Origin: Warburgia ugandensis
Lineage: Eukaryota > Streptophyta > Magnoliopsida > Canellales > Canellaceae
Length of the DNA stretch: 64,000 bases
Reading direction: 5' to 3'
NCBI GenBank assembly: GCA_035236585.1
Contig: CP141137.1
Coordinates: forward strand, 47,762,057-47,826,056
Shown here: positions 34,594 through 46,187 of the stretch, one piece after another
Numbering within the stretch: the stretch's first letter is position 1
Layout of the letters: each line of letters opens with the position of its first letter
The notes under the pieces: model-generated
The model's database searches: none
Seen by the model: only the letters and a program-made list of their open reading frames with translations
What the model was told of the DNA's origin: nothing
Translations under genes and position numbers: made by a program

Positions 34594-36854
34594 TGTCATG
34601 TTTTGAATTTGATTGTGCAAGATGGTTTGAAAGAAATTGATGATGCTATTCAAAAAATTAGAGAAAGTATCAAGTATGTCAAAGCATCACAAAGTAGAAA
34701 ACAAAATTTTTTAGAGTGTGTGAATCACATGTCAATTGAGACAAAAAAGGGTTTAAGACAAGATTATCCTACAAGATGGAATGCAACATATTTGATACTT
34801 GAAAGTGCTCTTTGTTACCAACCTGCATTTTGTCACTTAGAACTAAGTGACTCAAATTATAAGCACTGTCCTTCTTTCAATGAATGGGAAAAAGGCTACA
34901 AAAATTTTGAAGTTTTTGGCAGTTTTATATGATGCCGCCTGCATGTTCTCTAGATCCAAGTATCTCACTGCAAATCTCTACTTTCATGCAGCATTTGTAA
35001 TTTATTTGAGTTTAACACAATACATGAGAAGTGATGATGACTATATGAAGCATATGTCCACCCAAATGTTTGCTAAGTTTTTAAAGTATTGGTCTGAATT
35101 CAGCACCATTTTGGCAATTGTATGTGTGTTGGATCCTCGGTATAAGCTCTCCTTTGTGGAATTCTTATACAAGAAATTGTTCGGCAGTAGCTGCTTGGAG
35201 TTTGCTCATGTTCGGGAAAAGTTATTCTCTCTCTTCAATGAATATATGGTTAAGATTTATCCTATTCCTTTCTCCTCATCTTCCCCAGTGGCTAGAGGTG
35301 TTGATGATAGACAGAACATGTCATATAGTCAAGATGTTTTAGATGTCATGAAGGTAATTTTATTTATAATTGTATCTTTCATTATATGTCGCTTACTACT
35401 TAGCATATTAAAATTTACTATGAATTGTCTTATAGCACGTTGAATAATATAATTGCATTTGCATTAGGAATTTGATTCATTTGAAAGTGAAGAAGGTTCG
35501 TTGGCTATGCAAAAATCACAATTGGAGCTTTATTTGGATGAACCAAGATTGCAAGAGTCAAAGTTGGACATTCTTGCATTCTAGAAAGGCAATCAATGTT
35601 GTTTGACTAATAATCTCATGTAAACACTATTTTCTGTAATCTTATTTACATTTATATTTGATTCAAATGTTGATTTTAGGTATCCTGAACTTGCTGCCAT
35701 GGCTCGTGATGTCTTGAGCATTCCCATATCTATGTTGCATCAGAGTCTACTTTTAGTGTTGGTGGTCGGGTTCTTGACCAATATAGATCTACTTTAAAGC
35801 CAGATACCATGCAAGCATTGATTTGTGTAAGAGATTGGCTATATGGACTGAAAGGTAATAGTTTATGATTCTATATTTACATTATATTTTATACGAGCTT
35901 AGTAATGACTAATGCGTGTTTATTCTATGTGATTGTAGACTCTACCATTACAATTGCCATGGATGAGCTCGCTGAGGACATTGTAAGCATAAGTTGCAGT
36001 GTAGGATCACCTCAACCAACTGAAGACTTTGGATCAATTCATTTTAATTAATTTGTATAATTTTCATAACTTATTTTAATTTGTTGTGTTTGATACATTA
36101 ATGGAAGTAGATTTCCCTCATGTGCTACTTAATCCCTAGTTATTTACTACTATTGTGGTTATTTGATTCATTTCAATCTCTTTTACATATCATGTGATGT
36201 GAGTGGTGTAAAGAACTGTGTTGCTTCTAAATAAAATAATAAAATATTATAGGAACTTTATTAGTAATTTGGTATAGTTCAATTTTCACCAATACTAGTT
36301 AATAATGCTTTTCTGTGCTTGTCTATGTACTTATCGTGTGGATTAGTGGATGGAGCAATGGCCAATGACAATGAGAATGAAAGGAGTTGGAGAAATGAAT
36401 TCCATCCTAACAATTTATGTGGGGGTTGGGTTGAAAGTTTAGTTGTCCATAACTGAAAGACCCATGCCATCTAGCCTTCTTCTATTCTTTCCATTCATTG
36501 AAAAGTGTACTGTTGGGTCCTCTATCCTCACTCCTCGACAACACAACAATTCCATTCATTGATCATGCTAGCCTCTTTTGCTGGCTGAGGCTCTTCACCT
36601 TACACAAGAAATCATGAATATGAAGTTCTTGTTCTTTCAAGATGACATCTTACAGCTTACTCAAGTTAAGCATTTAGATTGAATTTAAGTTTAATGTGCT
36701 ACTGTGTTGATTCTACTAAACTCAAGCACTGAAAGTTTGAAACAAGTAGATGCAATTTCTAAATTCTGATTTTCTACTCCAGAACCTCATTGTCATTGCT
36801 TCAGGTGATCAAAGATTCAGTTCAGTCAGAATCAGAAGATCAGCCACAAATTTA

Positions 36855-37209
36855 TAGTATATATAGGACGGTTAATAAGTAATCGTCCTATTAAAGTTTA
36901 AGCATATTAGGCTATAGGACAGTTAATATATAACCGTCCTATATTTGAAATTGTATAGGACGGTCAATATATAACCATCCTATATTTGATGTTATATAGG
37001 ACGGTTAATATATAACCGTCCTATATTTAATTACATTATATAGGACAGTTAGTATATAAACGTCCTATATTTGAATTATATAGGACGGTTATGAAGTAAC
37101 CATCCTATATTTAATAGTGTAATATATTTTATAGGACGGTTATCTCATAACCGTCCTATATGTTATGTGTTTTATGAACGGTTGTAAAATAACTGTCCTA
37201 TGTTTTGTG
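36855..37209. repeat. hairpin array 4 (about 8 units)
   Basis: Stems ATAGGACGGTTA / TAACCGTCCTAT with loops such as ATATA, spaced about 45-50 bp apart. It begins about 800 bp after the hAT transposase stop codon. The array ends with TTTTGTG at 37203-37209, which could be a degenerate inverted partner of the CACTAAA at 18301. Confidence 0.9.
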
Positions 37210-37491
37210 GTTGGGTTGAGTTCATTCACTTGGGAGCAATTTTTAACTAAGTCATGATGGGAAATCGAGTCGTTTCATGTCATGTCGTGCCGTGTCATTT
37301 CATGTCGCTTAGTCAATTAATCGTGTTATACAGGTTGTGTCATGTCATTTTTTTAAGAACCGAGTCCTGTACGAGTCATAAGTTTTTGATGCGACTATCA
37401 ATCGAGTCGTGTTCATGTCGACCCATAACTCTAATCATGTCATGTTCGTGTTGCCACAAACGCGACCCGCCAACCCGAATTGCCACCCCTA
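37210..37491 (-). repeat. right hAT-type terminal region
   Basis: Contains ATGTCATGTCGTGCCGTGTC and similar words, the inverted counterpart of the GACACGAC-rich left end. It closes with GGGTTGGCGGGTCGCG (inverted sense) and the 12-bp terminal repeat. Confidence 0.75.
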
Positions 37492-37826
37492 ACTGCTGCT
37501 TTATGATGAATGGTTATAAATATGTATTTAAAGAAAAAGAAAATAAGTATTTTCATAATCTAAGAGGTTGAAATGCTGTTAGGTTCTGATTTCAAAGGAA
37601 ATTATAGTGTTCTTAGTTACAATTTCAGCCACGGGGCGTTTACCCTGTGTGATAGATGGTATTTACAAAACAACCACCGCTTTAGTGGGTCAGGATGTCA
37701 TTTGAGTGTGCTGATTAACTCTATCTTGCTGGCTAGTCTTGACAAGGGCTTAGTATGCTATAGTCCAAAGGTCTCTAAGGCAAGAACAAGAGAATTAAAA
37801 AGTTCAAGCTCTAAAGAAAGGTTAAA

Positions 37827-37944
<118 letters not shown>

Positions 37945-38029
37945 AGTGTTTATGAGCCCATGAAAGAGAGCATAGCCTCCTTATATAGGAAGTTAGGGGT
38001 GGCATGTGGCACATCCTCTTTCTAATAGG

Positions 38030-39650
38030 GAAAGATAGGTGTCCCTACTGTTCTACTATACTAAGATTTTTTCTAATAGGGAAGGATAGGTGTCCCTACT
38101 ATTCTACATCCTCTTTACAAGTGGAGTGGCATGGCCCCATGTTGGTAGCCTCTTTTTTGCCTCTATTTCTTGGGTCAACCGAGAAATGCCTCTTTCCTTT
38201 TATGACATCACTGGGATGATATTATCATGCAGCCATCTTATGAGATGATGAAGGTGGCTCATTAGTGTATATATCATGTATGACCCCCTAGAAGCTTCCT
38301 AGGGAGTATCTTTTGTGGCTGAAGTAGAAACAAACTACCAAAGATTACCATGTGCCCTTTTTAGAAGCAAAAACATGGTTGCCTCTTGTCCTTATGATGA
38401 GGATGCCAATTCCTTGGAGGATTTGCATCTGTGCATGGGGTTGTTACCCATGGTACTTCACTTTAGTTTAATTGGATGCTAATTCTTTGACTTTTACGTA
38501 TGAGCTTCAAGACAGATTAAAATGTTCTCCAATGCTTTCTTTAGTGATAATTGAGGCTTCAAAATGGCAAAAATAAGTGTCTACGCTCTTGGCCACTGAT
38601 TTTTAATTTCTTGTAGACATTATGCTATTCGCCAATGTCTAGTTTCCATGGTCATCAAACCTATGGCTCACCACCTTCAATTTTGGGACTTACTACTTTC
38701 AGTGTAAATCCATAATTTGTAGCTGAAATCTCAATTTTTGGACTGGACTAAAATGAATTTTATAACTGTGGCAATGATTTCGATAGACCATGGAACCTAT
38801 ATAAATGTGAAAATTCTAGGAACATTTGGAGGTGTGTTGGTGGCTTTGCTGCTGACTTAATTGATCTTCACTTAATAGACACCTAAAAGTAGAAGAAGGA
38901 AGCAAAATCCCCAAATTATCTTTTACTTATAGCCATAGGAGACAATTCCCATTACAAAGACTTTCCATCAAATAAAAAACTAAGTTGAAAGGCAACTTAT
39001 GGACAAATTGTACTTGAAGGGATACTTATAGACCATCCTTAAAGTATAGGGGCCAAATCACAGACCAAAGCATTTATTTTTATCTTCCTTCTTATGAGTT
39101 TTTCAAGCTTTTCTCTCTTGTTTTTTTATCTATACAAATTCTTAAAATCTTTTTGTCTCTAACCTTTTCTACCGATCTTCTTCTAATTTTTAGTTAGCCT
39201 TATATTAGTATTTTCAAATACCAGGATAATGTTTTATTAGGAAATTGTTTTTTTAGATTTTCAACATAGCTTTTAGAAGATCCAATCACTTCATCTTGTT
39301 CATACTCCTTTAGATTACCTACATAACAAAAATTCTCCATTTGAATGTCTTTAAAAAATATTTCCTTTTGGTTTAAATCTTGACAATTCATATTTAAAAC
39401 TAGAAAAACAAAATGGCTAGAGTCAACTGATTGGTACAATTTTTGGTGAGGAGGTCAAACATGAGAGGCTGAACAAGATGGACAACTTAGATCTATGAAA
39501 ATATGTAAAAACAACCTATGTCTAAAAATAAGCCACTCCCTTTAGCATTTGAAAATATCAAACTCTTATAATAAAGCTCTAGTACTTATTTTTTATATAG
39601 GTAGGCCCCAATTGAATTTGTAAAATCTCTCTCTAACCATTCTCTTCTTT
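38030..39650. other. no gene recognised
   Basis: Non-coding. A short duplication, AATAGGGAA(A/G)GATAGGTG, appears at about 38024 and 38074. An 80-codon minus-strand frame at 39200-39439 has no recognisable features. Confidence 0.45.
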
Positions 39651-39653
39651 TAA

Positions 39654-39781
<128 letters not shown>

Positions 39782-40040
39782 AAGCGAAGAGTTATGAAGC
39801 AAACTATCTAAAGCAAATCCTAAAGGCGCTTGATGTCTACGACCAATTACACTAGATGGCTCTCTGCCAATCTCTCTCTTTAACCTATCGTATTATATTG
39901 CATCATTTTCAAATTGATAGTCGAGCTTCACTTTAATGATCAAAGTCATTAATCTAATAGAAAATATTAATTATTAAAAAAAATTAGACATCATCTTAAT
40001 AATCAAAATAGTCCTTTTATATATATGTAAATAAATAATT

Positions 40041-40041
<1 letters not shown>

Positions 40042-40099
<58 letters not shown>
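40042..40099. repeat. (CT)n microsatellite
   Basis: An uninterrupted 58-bp CT run, followed by TAAAGA as at 39779. Confidence 0.97.
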
Positions 40100-40100
<1 letters not shown>

Positions 40101-41900
40101 AAGACATTTTCTTTGAGCACTTAGAATCCCATTTCTCCTTAATTGTGCCATGTCAGTATATTTAATTTTTATTTTATTTTATCTTGCCTTATAATAAATG
40201 GACCCCTAGAGGATTTATATATCTTTTTCAGTCACATGACAAAATTCCTTAAATCTCTTTTTGATATGTAACCTTTCCTAATATATCTTTTAGACTCAAT
40301 TTCTTTCTACTTCATAAGCACATTTTCTAAAATCTCTTTATATTATATTCTTTTCAAATTGGTAATCAAATCTCATCTTAGTGATTAAAACTGTCATCTA
40401 ATAGTCCATATTACCTTAATGATCAAGGTTGCCATCTAATAGCCTATATTAATATAAATAAATAGATTACTTTCAATAAAAATATAAATAAATAAATAAA
40501 TATTTATATGAATGTAAGCAAAGAAATATTTCTCAAATAGACAACCTTAGCTTAATAATCTATGTCATCGAATGATCTAAGGCTTCTATTCAATAGTCTA
40601 TATTAATGTAAATAAAGAAATCTTAGGAACCTCTAAAATTCTGTATATGACTTGGCTAACATTTTTTTGTATTAGTCATAATCATTCTATCAAGAGATAT
40701 AAAATTTTCTCTTTATATTTCTTTTCATATATAAACAAATTAACCTCTAATAAGGCTACATCTCTTTCTATTTCATAGGTATCCTATCTTAGAAAACAAA
40801 TCTCTAAGAGAACTCCTGCTCTATATAGGCCTAGATCTTTAGTCATCAAATCGTTCATCTTTTGACACCTTGTTAAGCAGATCTTGGATAAATTTTTAAT
40901 GAATTATCTAGCTTTATTATTCAGTACAAAAACTAAAATAGAAAAATATCTGAGAGCGAATGTTATCATTTTCTTATTACATATACCTTTGGCATCGCTT
41001 GGGCTCCTTGCTAGTGTGTGATCTAGGCAGATACAAATAAGTTCTATTGCAACTTTTTAGGAGGTTCACCATATTTTATAAGATAAGAGGCAGGCCAAAT
41101 TCTATGGAGATCTAAGGATTGATAATCCCTAGTTTTCCACAATATGCTCCATGAACGTCCTTTTGTGAGCCATCCTGTAAGGAGCCAAAGAGCTATAGTT
41201 GGAAACTTCAACGGTTATGATCCAAAATTCAAAACGGCATGGTTCAAGTCATCCAAGAATCATGAAATTCAGTGACTAGCCAATCTAAGCATGCCAAACA
41301 CGATCAATGGATCAGATCACGTAAAGGTGTTCCTGACAAGTTTTCCTTGTTAACTAAATCTATGAATCATAAAAGATTTCCTTGCCTGATTTCATATCAG
41401 AATTTTCATGCATTTCTTACTTAATGTTTCACATACTAGTCGAAGTTTCTTACGAAGTGTATTGGATTTTTACGTGAGAACTATTGTGACAAAACTAGTA
41501 GCCTGATGGATTGGAATACTCCCTATTTATAGACTTCGGATTCGGACTTAATTGCCTTTAGAATTCATTACAATTATTGATAGACAAGCATTGACATAAA
41601 GATGACTAACATAAAGTAAAAGTAAAGATAAAAGTGACATAAAGGTGATTCTCCTGTATCATTGATGCTAATCGTCGACCAAAATTTGGCTAATATAGAC
41701 CTAAAGTAGATCCCCTGTATATTGCTAGTGTTGACTCATTGTCTTTATTACAGTGGCTTTAAAAAGAGGATTCCTCTTTAGGCTAATTACTAATATAGTC
41801 ATTTCTCCATCGAAAGTATATTTTTCATCATGTGATTGCAAAAGTAGACATTTACTTGAACCGTGGTTTATTCGAAGGCATATTCTTCTCCTCTTCTTTC
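40100..41900. other. AT-rich region, no gene recognised
   Basis: Strongly AT-rich with repeated TCATCTAATAGTCTATATTAAT-like words at 40390-40610, a diffuse local repeat. It may be the non-coding part of the neighbouring viral insertion or ordinary intergenic DNA. Confidence 0.4.
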
Positions 41901-41905
41901 TCTTG

Positions 41906-43300
41906 CTAGTGTTTTGGATTATTCTTGGATTGCAAGAATTGAGAGAGCATCATCATTGACACATCCCAATAATCTTCAAAATTGGTATCATCATTGAGAT
42001 ATTGGTTGTATTGAATTACATTATCCTCTGACATATTATCTCCTAATAATGATTTTATTGATGATGAATATGCAACTGTATAGAATTTCTTTGCTGAGAT
42101 GTTGAAGGAGGTCATGATATGATTTTTCATGTAATCCATACATTTGACCAATATTTATTTTCTGAACCTGGCAAATATTTCTCTTGAAGCATTTTCCTAA
42201 ATTCTTCAATTGAAGATGAAGATCTAATGATAGATATATTTTTCATTAAGGCTTTATTAGCCTTAGTAACCTGAGATATTTCTTTGGCATAGCCTTTTGA
42301 GTCAAGTTTTGTCCACCATTTAATGAAATATGTTCGCTTGAGGCTTCGAATATTAAGCTCATCTTTTTCTATGGTCATTGATCATTTCCAAATCTAAGGT
42401 ATTTCGAATTTGGTAAAGTATAAAAATTCACAATAGCCTTCAATTAATTCATTGAAAGGAATCTTATTAATTTGAGGTTCATAGTCAACCCATTTATTAT
42501 AAAGGTTTTTAAAATTCTCTGGTAATATTTCCAGAGTCGGTTCAATCTTTCTCCACCATTAGAAGAAACAAGATAGAACTCCATGGGAAGCAAGTTAGGG
42601 ATTTATTGTGAGAAACCAAGAGTGCTTCTTTTGGTCATTCTCAAGATACATTATAAGAGTCATCGACTCAGTACAATCCCACCAATTATAGGGATATTTT
42701 GACCCTTATTTTTCCTCGATCCATTTGAATTGGCTCGAGTTGATCTCCCATTCTTGAGGAAAAAGAACTTTATTAATTACACCTTACTAAAATTTATAAT
42801 AGTGTGATCATTATTATAAAAATGGCTTATTTGCACACAATATATTTCTTGGAAAAATTTCTCCATCATATATTTATTTTTCCTTGCCTTTGTTAGGTAG
42901 GGATGATCTTACATGTGTTTGATCGCAATATTCCAAGGATTTGTTGGATTGCACCATTGAAGATTGTCTGTATTAATATATAGGATATTATACCGATATT
43001 TTTTCTGGAGATAATTTTTTGCAGTCATTTTCATTCCTTCTTTTATTGTTTTCTAGGGTGTAAGTTGCTGTTTTGAAATTTTTGCAGAGGCAATTGATAA
43101 GAGTTACTACCCAAAGAAATTTGATTCGGAGTACTTTCCAATTTAATTGAAGGAAATACTTTCATAGATATTATTTGTTTCCCTTTAGGGTCTTGGTTAT
43201 TACCTTGCCCACCTCCTCTACCTCAGGTATTATCTTGGCCTGATCTTCTCCTGCCCAAATTCATAATACCTGTAAAAACTCATGAGTGAGAAAGTCAAAT
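41906..43300 (-). pseudogene. caulimovirid region downstream of RNase H, fragmentary
   Basis: Broken frames contain FPQEWEINSSQFKWIEEK near 42770-42715, a Trp-rich stretch (PYNWWDCTESMT) and, at 42378-42127, SLKRTYFIKWWTKLDS. I know such Trp-rich segments from the 3' part of endogenous caulimovirid polyproteins; their function is not known to me. Confidence 0.5.
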
Positions 43301-43416
43301 AAAGAGTTATATTCACCTTTAATATATTCGTTGTCAAAATAAAAAATAGATAACTATTCTTGCCATTAGGCAAAAATTTATTTTGAAACTATATTTTTGA
43401 CATCCTTTTCAATAAT

Positions 43417-43638
43417 TTATTTGGCAGCACTGCAATCAATTTTAAAAAGAAATTTTTTATTAAAAAAATTATCCTTTTTAATTGTAAAATATCTTTCTTG
43501 AGTGGTATTGCACTTACCTAAGTAGAACCAAACTAATTCTTCTTTATTTGTGTTAAGGTTTTTCTGTTTTAAAGTACCCCCAAATCCAATATTATTAGCA
43601 TCAATTTCAACAATTTTAAACCATTCAATATTTGTCAA
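43417..43638 (-). pseudogene. caulimovirid RNase H, N-terminal part
   Basis: A 73-codon frame with IVEIDANNIGFGGTL, the first Asp motif of RNase H following the reverse transcriptase. TQERYFTIKKDNF corresponds to the segment around the catalytic Glu, here read as Lys. Confidence 0.65.
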
Positions 43639-43639
43639 A

Positions 43640-44240
43640 TTTAGGCAAGAAAGTCCTTGAACTTTTGATTTTATTTTTTGAACTGCTTTTGTGTGATCTA
43701 AAGTCCATGGTTTTGGATTCTTCTTTAGCCTATTAAAAGGAATAACAGTATCTTGTGCAAGATTCTGATAATATTCAGAAATGTGATTTAAAGATCTTAG
43801 AAATCTTTGAAGTTGTTTATTATAAATAATTTCATTAGAAAATTTGGAAGCAAATTCAATACTCCTTTGTATCAGAATAAATTTTCCCTGGCAAATATTA
43901 TGTCCTAAAAATCTTACTTCATCTTGAAAAAGTTATTTTTGGGGCAAATAAAATGAGACCATTCCTTTTATCAGCCACTTAAAAATTTCTAAGTGTTTGA
44001 AGTATTGGTAAATTGATTTTGAAAATACAAGTACATCATCAATATAAGTAATGATAAATTGGATATAAAGATTTAAAATATCATTCATAATGATCTAAAA
44101 TTCAGAAGAGACATTTTTTAGACCGAAAGGCATAACATTCAAAGTGCACAAAAGGAACTATAAGTGCAGTCTTATACCTATCTGTTTCAGTAATATGAAT
44201 TTGCCAATATCCAGATTTTATATCAAATTTGGAAAATATT
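43640..44240 (-). pseudogene. caulimovirid reverse transcriptase, fragmentary
   Basis: Readable in shifted frames: FDIKSGYWQIHI (catalytic Asp motif) near 44225-44190, a MPFGLKN-like motif near 44130, and YIDDVLVFS (YxDD active site) near 44045. The fingers portion before FDIKSG is missing. Several frame changes separate the motifs. Confidence 0.75.
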
Positions 44241-44652
44241 AAAGCACCTTGCATACAATAGAAAACATTAACATTCTATGCATCATTTGAAAATTTTGAT
44301 TATTTGTCATTACATCTATATTCCATTCATAGATGGCATTCGCTCTATAATTATTCTGAATATGAACATTATTTTCTTCTATTAAGACATCTACTGGTGT
44401 TGGCCTTTTATAGTAAAACCTATCTAGTCTTCTAGGTTTCTTTTCTATTTCATTTATTTGTGAAAATTGGGTCTGGACATGCATTATTTTAGTGTCAAAC
44501 ATATTATTTGAACTTATTTCTTCCGAAATTTTTATTTCATTATCTGATTTGATTGACTTAGTTTCAGATTCTTGAATTGACAAGGTACCTAGTTTTAAGT
44601 TATTCAGTCTTTCTTTAATAGTCTCCATTATATCGCTTGAATCCTCTTCCAT
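44239..44652 (-). pseudogene. caulimovirid polyprotein block (capsid-side linker)
   Basis: A 137-codon frame. The first half is acidic and Ser/Ile-rich. The second half contains RRLDRFYYKRPTPVDVL and AIYEWNIDVMTNNQ, as found between movement and coat protein in endogenous caulimovirids. The frame runs at once into reverse-transcriptase sequence, indicating an internal deletion at about 44240-44260. Confidence 0.62.
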
Positions 44653-45218
44653 TTTGAAATTATTAATGTCAGGAGGCTTTAAAGAGGGTTCAAGATTTTG
44701 TGATTCTTTTTTCTTAAGTTTTACTCTTTTATGTGGTATAGAATTTTATTAATTCCTTCTTCAATTTTTATTACTTGTTCTCCTGCAATTTGTAGGTAAA
44801 GGCTAGTATACTTACTTCGTTTAATTATTATATTAAGGTCAAAAATTGTTTGGAAGTTTTCTTGTGCAGGATAAGCTATAGTTTTAAGAATTTTATCTGG
44901 AGTGGATAATCTTGATGAACCTGTAGGAGGATAAATAGAGGAAACCTTTCACCGTTGATAGTATTCCATTCTTTGGTAATTGTATTAAGTTCATTGCTTA
45001 AGAAATAATTTAGGAACCATGGAATAAAGAACATAAGCAAGCTTCTAGGTTCGTTCCAAATGTTTATAAATTTCATCTTTGTTGAAATGGAGATGGTCTT
45101 TAAAGTTTTTAAAGTATCAATCTCTAAATTGTTTATTAATTTCTAACTAAAATTCTTTGCTTATTATTTTTCTAAGATCACTTTCGGTTCTAAAATCCAT
45201 AAATTTATATATTAAAAA

Positions 45219-45728
45219 TCATCTATGATGGAGTAGGAGTATTATCATAAGGTTTTTGTTAGATTGGATGTACAATATTATTGTTTGAAATTTTAGTCCC
45301 TTTGTTGAACTGCAACTTGGCTTTTCTTCTTGGATGTTATCAGAAGATATCCCAGATGATTTAGATGAACAAGATGTAATTCTAGGAAGTCTAAAAGATC
45401 TCCTATTGTCAAATCTAATTTCTACATTACCATCATCAGTTTGTATTATTTGGTCAAGACTCTGGTCAACTATTTGTCTTGGCAAAATGGCTTCTATCAA
45501 TTGCCAAGATTCAAGGAAGTTAGCTTCATCCCATTTAAGAGTCCTCTTAATTGCTATGTTAGATGACAATAGATTTGTTTCCATTAAAATAGTCTTGTCC
45601 CTGAGTGATTTATGCCTAGCATTCATAACAAGAGTAAGAAGGACCCTAAAATGAATTCTATATGTCAAAGCAATAGTTTCAGATCCTACCTCAAAGTTGT
45701 AACCATGAGTTTTAACATATAAACTCAA
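45219..45728 (-). pseudogene. caulimovirid movement-protein C-terminal region
   Basis: A frame of 169 codons starting MSLYVKTHGYNF. A segment with ALTYRIHFRVLL resembles the later part of 30K-type movement proteins. A Trp-containing segment (IKRTLKWDEANFLESWQL) and DDGNVEIRFDNRRSFRLP follow, which precede the capsid region in endogenous caulimovirids. The N-terminal part of the movement protein is not seen upstream. A Ser-rich tail leads to frame loss near 45220. Confidence 0.6.
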
Positions 45729-46085
45729 TGCATCAAAAATATTAGAATCAATTAATGATAAATTAAAATTGGGGAAAACATTAATGTAAACAGGGCCATG
45801 ACAGAGGCTAGTCTATAAGACACCCATTAGAGAGGGAGCCCAATCCAAACATCTCGCATCTCTCAAGACTGCAAGAAGTGAAGCATTTAAACAATTCAAA
45901 GTAAGAGGTTTAAAACCTATTTGAATCTAACCAACATGTATGAACTTGTACTTGTTTGAATCTATGTAAGATTCTAAATCACCTGGAGCAACTCCAGCCT
46001 CTAGTCAAATGCCTAAGGCATGATCAACTAATAAGATAATAGTAAGCTATACTAATTACATTACTACGCTTTATAATCAACCCTA

Positions 46086-46094
46086 CAGAGAGAG

Positions 46095-46182
<88 letters not shown>
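46086..46182. repeat. (GA)n microsatellite
   Basis: About 97 bp of GA repeat with one early interruption (GCGA). Confidence 0.97.

Positions 46183-46187
<5 letters not shown>

Larger units (their letters stand above)
30529..36052 (+). pseudogene. hAT-family transposase (BED zinc finger, ricesleeper-like), decayed
   Basis: Proposed exon 1 is 30529-30561 (MSSSTPTTTPQ), joined in phase to the main exon from 33673. The main exon carries a BED-type zinc finger (CKCKKCSTIYICD, then GNLKRHIKTCQ). The hAT catalytic region follows, with ISLTSDLWTS and SITLDNAFAND holding the first two acidic residues and the Trp. HVLNLIVQDGLKEIDD comes next. The C-terminal dimerisation region lies in the last blocks (35695-35860, DVLSIPIS and VGGRVLDQYRSTLKPD), and the final exon runs from 35940 to TAA at 36052. 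Damage: a frameshift near 34885, a TAG at about 35582 where relatives have Trp, and a one-base loss near 35730. A TGT expansion encodes seven Cys before SCHVLNL. Intron 1 would be about 160 bp without its solo LTR. Flanked by hairpin arrays 3 and 4. Confidence 0.82.
18101..37499. mobile_element. 19.4-kb composite transposon with hAT-type ends and four hairpin arrays
   Basis: The left end TAGGGGCGGCAA (18109) and right end TTGCCACCCCTA (to 37491) are inverted repeats with one mismatch in 12. The flanks ACCGCTGC (18101-18108) and ACTGCTGC (37492-37499) are an 8-bp target duplication with one mismatch, the hallmark of hAT insertion. Just inside both ends lie repeated GACACGAC / GACATGAC words, typical of plant hAT subterminal DNA. 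Contents in order: hairpin array 1, a leftward Ulp1/TNP24 module, array 2, a minisatellite and small frame, array 3, a rightward hAT transposase, array 4. Two solo LTRs with intact target duplications are later insertions; without them the unit is about 14.3 kb. It may be one giant hAT or an En/Spm-like element nested in a small hAT: CACTA occurs exactly at 18301 and TTGTG ends array 4 at 37209. Confidence 0.72.
41906..45728 (-). mobile_element. endogenous caulimovirid (pararetrovirus) relic, internally deleted
   Basis: On the minus strand, in caulimovirid order, lie a movement-protein-like block, a capsid-side block, a reverse transcriptase, an RNase H start and a downstream polyprotein region. 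All carry stops and frameshifts. The combination of a movement protein and a YxDD reverse transcriptase without integrase or LTRs identifies an integrated plant pararetrovirus. The closest group by memory is the florendovirus/petuvirus type, and that assignment is tentative. It cannot encode a virus: coat-protein core, protease and the first part of the reverse transcriptase are absent. Confidence 0.75.

Noticed and set aside
18301..37209. CRISPR-like repeat arrays
   Set aside because: Units are inverted repeats with variable, decayed spacers in a plant nuclear context, with no cas genes. They are transposon hairpin arrays.
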